Positions 56,454 to 64,000 of a stretch of DNA of 64,000 nt are shown piece by piece. The stretch's first letter is position 1. Every line of letters begins with the position of its first letter. Location of the stretch: assembly GCA_028274465.1 (NCBI GenBank), contig CM051456.1, positions 45,940,870-46,004,869 on the forward strand, written 5' to 3'. The position numbers and the translations under genes are program-made. The notes under the pieces are model-generated. The model searched no databases. It had not been told where the DNA came from and saw only the letters and a list, made by a program, of their open reading frames with translations. The DNA is from Plantago ovata (lineage: Eukaryota > Streptophyta > Magnoliopsida > Lamiales > Plantaginaceae).

Positions 56454-58553
56454 TGATAGTGTATACGTCCTAGAGACAGTCCTTATTAAGGGCATGGAGC
56501 CCTTATAGAGGGCATATATGTACTATTACACAGGTCAACGTAATATGATATATGTTTGTCGTTTTACTATTGAGTATCGCTTTCATATTTATATTACACC
56601 AGGCATGCAGCATGTCATATCTCTACTTCTGTCTGTATTGATATTAAACATGTCCCCTCGGATAGATGACCGATCACACAGATAGTGGGAGCTATGTGAG
56701 TTATCATCTATCCCAAACTCTCCCTAGTCGAGGTTCATCTCGGATGTAGAGGTCTGAATGAACCAGATGAGACTAGTATGCGTGGAGGTTATACTTGTTG
56801 GAGCAAGTGTGAGCTGATCCCACGGCCACGGAACGGATTGTTGGACAATCGAGAAACGTTCCCATAATTGCGCATAGTTGTTCGAAGAAGGATTATCGAA
56901 CAATGGAAGTACCCACCGGACACTCCCATCGAATTATACTCTACACCGAAGTGTCTATGGGAACCGGTGAGTTGTCGAAGTGATGCCAGTCGTCCTTTGG
57001 ACTTACAGGACTTTATCATCACATTTGTTGCCCCATATCCTTGGTGGACCCGTCGATGTCAGCTCTGAATAAGCAGTTGACCTAAGACACGATCCAGGAT
57101 TATGGCTACATACAAATGGGGATGATAATTTATTCTGTGAAGGATTTATCTCTCAAGTGTAGCACAGTAGAGCACTGCTCATAGTCGTTCATAGTTGTGA
57201 TGGTAAAACCGCTGGCCAGCGTATCAATATTATTATGATGGTCATAATAGATATTGGATTCACCATGAAACTCACTGAAGACGCCCGTGGATGTATTATT
57301 GGGATAGACACTTCATCGATCCTAGATACATTCGAGCAAGTCAGATGAAGGGACGTTACCATCGTCGCGTTGAGCGCAACAGTCTTCGCAACGAAAGAGT
57401 TTGCTTTGAGAAACCTCTCAAACGTCCTCATGTATTAATATTGCAAATGGAACCGTCTAGGAATTCCATTGTGCCTAGTCTAGGACTTGCTTAATACAAT
57501 GAGGCCCTATGGGTGACACTATGTGGTGATTCAGCTTATCAGAATATCCTTGAAGATGGAATCGCAATTAATTTGAAATTAATTGTGATTGATGGATTAT
57601 AATTGATTTGAAATTAATTATAATATTTAGTGGCTCAATTAATGATTTGGAATTATTAATTGAATTGGCTAATTAATTGTATTTTATGTAAATACAATTA
57701 AAGATTATATTTTAGAAATAGAATAGAGGTTGATTTGAAAGGATATATTAATTTAGAATTAACATATGCACATGGGCAAAATCTACTTGGAGTTTGAATT
57801 GCCTTAGAACTATAAGTGGGTCCCAAAATTGGGACCCACCTATCTCCCGTCGGACAGGCGCGCGCGCGCACAAGCTGGACAGGGGAAGGAGTTCGACTCC
57901 TTCCTCTATTAGAAGTCCAATGGATAAGTTAGATTTTCCTGATTGAGTTTTAATTTGATTGGGAATGAATCTAGACTTGATATTGGTTTCCTAGTGCGAT
58001 AATAATTAGATTATTATTCATTTACGAAGTCTAATTACTTATGTTTTAGGCTTCTATTGACTACTATATATAGTAGACTATTAGAGAGCTTTTTCAGTAT
58101 TCTGAACAATCAATTGTTAGAGAATTATTATACCCAGTTTTCTTAGAGAAAATAAAAAGCTCTCCCCTCATCTATAATAACACACGCGCGCGCCACCTAC
58201 CGGAGGAATCGCCGCCCCCATCTTCTTGGTCACACAAAGAATATCCTAGCATTCTTTCTGATAGGCTGTTCATCGGTGGATACCAAGGTTGAGGTTCTAG
58301 GAGCTGGAAATTAACTTTTATTGTCTTGCAGATAATCAAAGTATTGCAGATATCTTCGACTTCGACGAAGGAGAAGATACACCGGATTATTACGAAGACT
58401 TGGAAGCTGTGCTTGCTTTGGAAGTAAGGTTAGTCTTCTAATTGACGTGTTTAAATATATACGGCATATACATAATCAATTAACCTGCATGTTAAGAAAA
58501 TTTTTGAAATTCCGCTGCGTACCCTAGGGGTAATTCTGACCGTATTTCTTACA
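56454..58553 (+). repeat. 5' LTR of Copia 5 (2100 bp)
   Basis: It starts TGATAGTGTATACGTCCTAG and ends GTATTTCTTACA. It matches 14640-16725 in inverse orientation. Perfect palindrome at 57816-57839 (11-bp arms GTGGGTCCCAA). The TACTATATATAGTAGAC near 58063-58079 is a plausible TATA region. Confidence 0.9.
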
Positions 58554-58554
58554 G

Positions 58555-58567
58555 TGGTATCAGAGCC
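58555..58567 (+). other. Primer-binding site of Copia 5
   Basis: TGGTATCAGAGCC, one base after the LTR; initiator Met-tRNA type. Confidence 0.92.
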
Positions 58568-60000
58568 AGGTTAATTGATTACGTATATACGTATATATAT
58601 ATTGTATGATTTTGTAGATATGTGGATGCAATTGATTCTATGATTAATTCGATTTTCAAAAGTTTTTTTTGTTATATAAATTTAGAATTTATATTTTTTT
58701 CAAAAAAAAAAAAATTAAAATATATATAAAGATTGACCGGGCCGCAGGCACGGTAGGGCACGGGACTAGGTCCTAGTCCCGTCCCATGTTTTAATATATA
58801 TATATTTTTCGGGGTTGGACCCAAAATCGAATTTTGAAAATTTTGAGGATTGAATTTTATATTTGGAATATAAATATGATTTAATTGTAATTGTTTTTAA
58901 CTAGAGAGGTTAAATTTAATTAGTATAAAGTTTAAGGGCTTATTTGTAATTTATCAATTTATTGTTTGTTGCAAATTAGTCCTTCTACTTTTGAATTTTA
59001 GATTTAACACCTCCAAGGTTTTAAAAATTACAATTAAGTCCTTCGGGTTTTCGAAAATTGCTACTTGGTCAATAGAATTTTTGGTTTTCCAATCTAGTCC
59101 AAATTTTCAATTATTTCATAGAGATTATAAGTATGGGATTATAATTTTCATAATGAAATTATGAAGTCATTTTGCATCCACATAGGCTACTACTTGTTTT
59201 GTTTGCTCGATATGCTATTGTTTGACAATGCATGTTTAAATACCAAGTATTTTACTTTCCGTTCGACCGCTATGCATGCGAGGGTAGGCGGCTCCCTCTT
59301 ATATGTCGGACCGCATATTTTATGTATGGGTAGGCGGCACCCATTATGTGCTTGACCGCGTTTAGAACTAGAATGGATAGGCGGCATCCATTACGTGTAG
59401 ACCGCTCATGCATGATGGGTAGGCGGCGCCCTTATTTGTTTGTAGATGACTGATAACAACCCTCAAGCGACAAGCCCCAACCAATATAAGTACAAATATA
59501 TATATATATATATATGTATGTATTTCTGAGATGCTTTCCATAGGGTGCTTTAATTCTGAACTTTCATTGCGTTTTCTTGTATTGGCGACCTCGTCTTACA
59601 GACTCGCAGTGATCGTCAGATTAGAGTAAGCCTATGGTTATGACTTACTGCATATTGTATCTAGCGACCTCGATAGGTACAATATGTAGGGCATCGGGTT
59701 AAATTAGATTTAACGACCAAGAGTTGCGTGACGCAATTGGATAGTCCTACCGGTCATATTATGATGTGCGACCAGCCCCCGTTGGAGTATAGCATAGTAT
59801 GGATTTGGATCTTTGCCACTACGGTAACTTGTTGGACATTACCCGTATGTTTGTTTTGGGGGCAAGCATATGTGAAAATAGTGGGAGCTAAACAGCTAAA
59901 GGACCTTGTTGTTTAGTTATGTTGACTGTGTATTTAGAAATAATATTTCAATAGTTGATTTATTATTTTCGTTCTATATTATTTCTCCTGGAAAACCGAA
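58568..60000 (+). other. Leader of Copia 5
   Basis: 1.4 kb between PBS and gag without a supported gene. It contains AT-rich low-complexity sequence (58660-58740, 59492-59516) and the four-unit hairpin array at 59282-59431. Confidence 0.7.
59282..59431 (+). repeat. Tandem hairpin array in Copia 5 leader
   Basis: Four units with the core GGGTAGGCGGCACCC or close variants, separated by GACCGC(A/G)-containing spacers, in the same sense and same element part as the array at 636-812. Confidence 0.75.
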
Positions 60001-62545
60001 ATGGCGAGTATCTCGCTCCGTGCTGTCTTAGAGAAGCAAATTTTGACCGGACCAAACTTTCTATATTGGATCAGGAATATATGTTTGGTGCTGAGGTACG
60101 AAAGGATTGAGTACGTCTTGGACGAGGCTAATCCCGTGTGTTCCGAGAATTAGACTGCCGATCAAGTTGCTGATTTGGAATCGAGCCAACAAGGCAAAGT
60201 CTGATAAGCATCATGACGATGCTAGATCCACGCAGTGCATTATGCTGGCGGCAATGAGCAATGAGCTGCAGAGACAACATGATAGCATGTTGCCGTATGA
60301 GATGCTAAAGCATCTTGAGTCGCTCTTTGAGACGACAGCTAGAAGTGTTGAATTTGATTTGATCAAAGAGATACACGGATGCAAGCTGAATGAAGGAGGG
60401 AACATGTCTGAACATGTTCTCAAGATGAGAATAAGATCATGGTGATCTTTATCCTTCAATCATTGCCGAGTTCGTATTCGCAGTTCATCGTTAACCACCA
60501 TGAATGCGAAGGACGTAACACTACCCGAACTCCATAATCTGCTGAAGATATATGATCAAACTCTTCCTAAGAAGGAAAAGTCGATCATGTATGTTGGGCA
60601 ACCGTCTAGCCCAAACCCGAGAAACAAAGGTGCTAAGGGTAAGGGAAAGTCGGGAGCCAAGGCTAACACTTCGAGTGATAGGCCTAAGCGTCTGAACCAG
60701 AAAAGGAAGTTCAAGAGAAGCGGAACGGTACGCACAGATGAATGTCATTTCTGTAAGCAGAAAGGACATTGGAAGAAAGATTGCCCTAACCTGAGGGCAG
60801 ATCAAGCTAAGAAGCCACCGGCTTCTAGCTCAGGTATGTTTGTTATTGAAATGAACATGACTACTTTTGACTCCAATGGTTGGGTATTAGATACAGCCTG
60901 TGGCTCGCACATTTATAATAATGTACAAGGGGCCATTGAACACAGGCTAGTCAAGCAAGGTGAAATCGACTTGCATGTTGGGAACGACAATCCAGCTGAA
61001 GCCAAACGCGTTGGACGCTGCAAGATAGATTTACCATCAGGACAATGTTTAGAACTTGATAACGTCTATTTTGTTCCATTCATTGTCAGAAATATTATTT
61101 CCATTCCATTGTTGGACAATTGGGGTTTTTCGTTTTGCTAATAATACTTGTTATTTTTCGTTAAATGACCAGTATTATGGAAAAACTCGCTTAGTGAATG
61201 GTTTATATATTTTGCAAAGTAGTCTACCTTTATTTCAAATACATAACAAACAACCGTCTTCAAGTAGGAAGAATAATCCATCTTATCTATGGCATTGTCG
61301 GCTAGGCCATATCAATGAAACACGGATTCAAAGATTAAGGAAGTTGGACTACTTAGAACCATTTGATTTTGAATCATATGGTACATACGAATCATGTGTT
61401 AAGGATAAGATGACGAACAAACCTTTTGTTGGACAAGGTGTTCGTGCCACTCGCTGCTTAGAGCTCATACATACCGATGTATGTGGACCTTTTAAAGTCC
61501 ATGCGCGTGGGGGTTATCCTTACTTCGTTACCTTTACTGACGATTTCTCAAGGTATGGATATATTTATCTTATGAAGAATAAATCCGAGACCTTTGAAAA
61601 ATTCAAGGAGTTTAGGAATGAGGTCGAGAATGAATTGAACCTAAGGATAGTCACTCTTCGATCAGATCGAGGAGGTGAATACCTTAGTGAAGAATTCATC
61701 GACTACTTGAAGGAAAATGGAATTCAATCGCAATGGACTCCTCCTGGAACACCACAGTTAAATGGTGTGTCTGAGAGAAGGAATCGAACCCTGTTAGACA
61801 TGGTGAGATCAATGATTGAATTCTCGACTCTTCCAAATATCTATGGGGATATGCACTACAAACTGCAATCTACATTCTGAACCGTGTACCATCTAAATTC
61901 AGTGGAGAAAACTCCTTATGAGTTATGGAAAGGAAAGAAGCCCTCACTGGGCTATCTTAGACCTTGGGGCTGTCCTGCGATAGTCAAACTGATGCTCACT
62001 GATAAGTTAGATGCCAAGGGTGTCAAAGTATATTTCATATGCTATCCTCGTTAGACGAGAGGCTATGAATTCTATCATGCTGAAGATCACAAGGTGATAG
62101 TATCTAGAAACGTTAAGTTTTTAGAAGCAGAATACCTCGAAGTATAGAGGTTAGATGACATGATAGAACTTGAAGAAATTCAAGACTTTGACACGCGCGA
62201 ACATGAGTTCCTTAAATCTTCTGATTTGGACTCAAGTTCAATGGGAGCTTTCGAAGCAGACAAGGGTAATGATATGACATTTGCTAGGTATGTCATAGTC
62301 AGTGGGAGTCCTGTGATTAGATCAACAGTTCAAACCACACCAATAGAACCCGTTGTCAATCAAACTGTGCAACGAGTTGCACAAGAGCAGCCTCCCGCTA
62401 GGGAACAGGGTCGCAGGGCGCGACCAGCTGCATCAGTACCCACTGATAATGTTCATGTTACACGAAGCCAGAAAAGAAAAGCACAAGAACCAGTCGAGCT
62501 CCGTAGGTCGAAGAGGATCCTAAAAGGACCTCAGAAGCAAAGCCT
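60001..62545 (+). pseudogene. Copia 5 gag, protease and integrase remnant
   Basis: In order: gag start MASISLRAVLEKQILTGPNF (60001), gag core (60107-60445, QRQHDSMLPYEMLKHLESLF), CCHC knuckle CHFCKQKGHWKKDC (about 60743-60785), protease VLDTACGSHIYNN (about 60886), gag-pre-integrase LWHCRLGHINETRIQRL (about 61289), integrase HTDVCGPFKVHARGGYPYF, TLRSDRGGEYL and PGTPQLNGVSERRNRTLLDM (to about 61803), then the linker to RT (LRRSKRILKG, about 62502). Not a continuous frame; several breaks. Copia order (integrase before RT) is clear. Confidence 0.85.
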
Positions 62546-62842
62546 CACTACTAGAAAAAATGGATTTAGTGACCCTCAAGAATGGTCACCAAATGACGCT
62601 ATAATGACACTTTAATCTATGGTGACACTTTTTAAAAGTGTCACGTGTAAAGGGGTTTCAATAGGTATGGTGTCACTAAAAACATGTATGGTGACACCAT
62701 AATGCGTGATTTTAGACGTATGTTATGACCCAAATTGTGTCACAATAGCCTTATTTGCTGACGCATACAGTGCCAAATAACTATCTTAACTACCTTCACA
62801 AGCGTCACCATATATCACTGTAGTGACACAAGCATGTGTCTT

Positions 62843-63752
62843 TATGAGTATCTATTGCTACGTACGCCATTTCTGGTGAAATAAATCTCCATTGAAAAAG
62901 CACCATAGTTATCATTTAATCTTTTGCCATATTCCCATACACAATGAACCAACATACAAACACTAATCAAATCTAAATCACTAATGCAGATAAATATAAT
63001 ATTATCATCCAACGATCAAATGGTATCAGACTTGGTCTATTATTCATAAAAGATACATAGTATGATATTACAAGTAGACCAAATAAAAATATGCTTCAGA
63101 GTTCAGTCTAAACAACACCTGACCCAGGCTAGAAAATTGTCTACTCCCGCACAAACATGTCTCCAGGTGAGTTGTGACTAATACCAAGCCCCGCCATGGA
63201 ATCGTACATGCCCATCTAGCTAGCAGTTTTTGCACTAACTCAATATCACTTTGGGGATACAGAAAGGAAATAAATAACACCTTGCATACAATCAATATGC
63301 TGCTCTAATCGAACTTGAGCCCAAACCTGTGCACCAAATCAAAGAACAACCAATTCTGAACAGATTAGTAGCAGCAGCACCTTCAAAACCCATTAATAGA
63401 AACACTATCTGTTATAAAACACCAAGATACCGCAGAGGAGACGACAAGAACGTACCACTTGACAGCTCACTTTCTTACCATCAATCATGAATAAATAGAT
63501 ACCAGCAAGTCTGTCAACTAATTAAGAGTATTAAACTCGAGCCGAAAAATATAGAAAAGAAAAAATGTGAGGCTTGAAGCTTACTCAGCTTATCAACAAC
63601 CATGATCATGTACACCATAGAAAGAAAAGGTAGCATCATTCGAAATATTAAATTTCAAGAAGATATTGTTAGCCAACAAGTCTGACAGTGTTCAAGAAAC
63701 AAATGTTCAAATTGCAATAACATCCACAGTTATCACTATTTGTTAATATTAC
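62843..63752. other. Interior of CACTA end, no gene recognised
   Basis: AT-rich sequence without clear ORFs or repeats. On the minus strand it may be 3' UTR or intron of a gene carried by the element. Confidence 0.4.
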
Positions 63753-63821
63753 CTTTGCGGAGGCAGGCATTTTCTTGTTCTAGCATGACTTCCCACCTTG
63801 TTCTCTCAATGCAAGTTTCAC
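63753..63821 (-). CDS. Possible small exon inside the CACTA element
   Basis: On the minus strand, a T-rich tract ending TTTGTTTCAG is followed by 69 bp and then AAAG|GTAATA, a good acceptor-donor pair. One frame across it reads ETCIERTRWEVMLEQENACL, a charged helical segment of the kind found near the C-terminus of plant transposon-encoded proteins. Neighbouring exons were not found. It may be transposon cargo or a chance exon. Confidence 0.3.
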
Positions 63822-64000
63822 CTGAAACAAAAAAAAGAAGCAGTCGAAAATTAACAACCACCCTGTGCATACACAAATAAAGCATGAGTCTCACAATCAT
63901 ACAGTTGATTGGAAAGATATACAAAATACAAATCTCGCAGTTAGAAATAGGATCCCAAATAGATTAAAAAAAAAAAAAGGGACGATTAGAAGGACTAGAA

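Larger units (their letters stand above)
56454..62545 (+). mobile_element. Copia LTR retrotransposon 5 (2-kb LTR family), 5' part
   Basis: Plus-strand element: 5' LTR 56454-58553, PBS from 58555, leader with hairpin array, gag from 60001, zinc knuckle, protease, integrase and linker to 62545, where a CACTA transposon interrupts it. RT and the 3' LTR are not in the window. Same family as Copia 3 and, more distantly, Copia 1. Its coding part is a fossil with several breaks. It inserted in the RT region of LINE copy 3. Confidence 0.85.
62546..64000 (+). mobile_element. CACTA (En/Spm) DNA transposon, one end (runs off right edge)
   Basis: The terminus CACTACTAGAAAAA at 62546 is the classic plant CACTA inverted-repeat end. 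CCT (62543-62545) is the probable 3-bp target duplication. Subterminal repeats follow: TATGGTGACAC / GTGTCAC in both orientations at 62619-62700 and 62806-62842, the usual transposase-binding region. The rest to 64000 is mostly non-coding, with one possible small exon (63753-63821). The other end is outside, so size and coding capacity are unknown. It inserted into the linker region of Copia 5. Confidence 0.85.

Overview
This is plant nuclear DNA, most likely from a eudicot. It is almost entirely transposable-element sequence: nested LTR retrotransposons with plant primer-binding sites (initiator-Met-tRNA type for Copia, TGGCGCCGTTGCCGGGGA type for the Athila-like Gypsy elements), Stowaway MITEs, a CACTA transposon edge, and several copies of an unusual LINE. 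I see no bacterial-type operon, rRNA gene, intact tRNA gene or CRISPR array. The only plausible piece of host gene is a short first exon with a promoter at 5425-5690 (minus strand).

Layout. 1-4119: start of a minus-strand Copia element (gag start at the left edge, long leader, PBS, 2-kb LTR). 4120-5900: degenerate GAACATGGG-type repeats, then the candidate exon and promoter. 5916-11424: AT-rich intergenic DNA with two Stowaway MITEs, a LINE 3' fragment and two tRNA-like SINE candidates. 11425-14639: minus-strand Copia with a 520-bp LTR, truncated by the 2-kb LTR and reverse-transcriptase end of another Copia (14640-17897). That piece is in turn fused to the gag-protease part of a third, SIRE/Maximus-like Copia (17898 to about 42360). 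21986-41906: a large Athila-like Gypsy element (A) inserted in that Copia's LTR. A contains element B (28253-38726) and a solo LTR (38806-40064). B contains a third copy, C (from 31315), which runs into a 100-N assembly gap. 42361-43722: part of another LTR. 43723-56453: three LINE copies head to tail, the third split by the whole Athila-like element D (46880-55012) and cut at its end by another 2-kb-LTR Copia (56454-62545). 62546-64000: edge of a CACTA transposon that interrupts that Copia.

Target-site duplications fix the order of events: AACAG for A, GTATT for B, ACTTG for the solo LTR, GGTAC for D, and 19 bp for LINE copy 2. The SIRE-like Copia came first, then A, then B and the solo LTR in A, then C in B. 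Elements A-D have gag and an aspartic protease but no visible reverse transcriptase or integrase. They look like a non-autonomous, gag-bearing family that must borrow pol from an unseen partner.

Most worth a second look: the LINE family, whose C-terminus carries a zinc motif and a restriction-like endonuclease signature, unlike the usual plant L1 or RTE; the recurring GC-rich palindromes in nearly every LTR type here; the tandem hairpin array shared by the leaders of two Copia copies; and the disrupted host-gene 5' end. All sizes and relative ages come from reading the sequence by eye; no alignment or database search was run.
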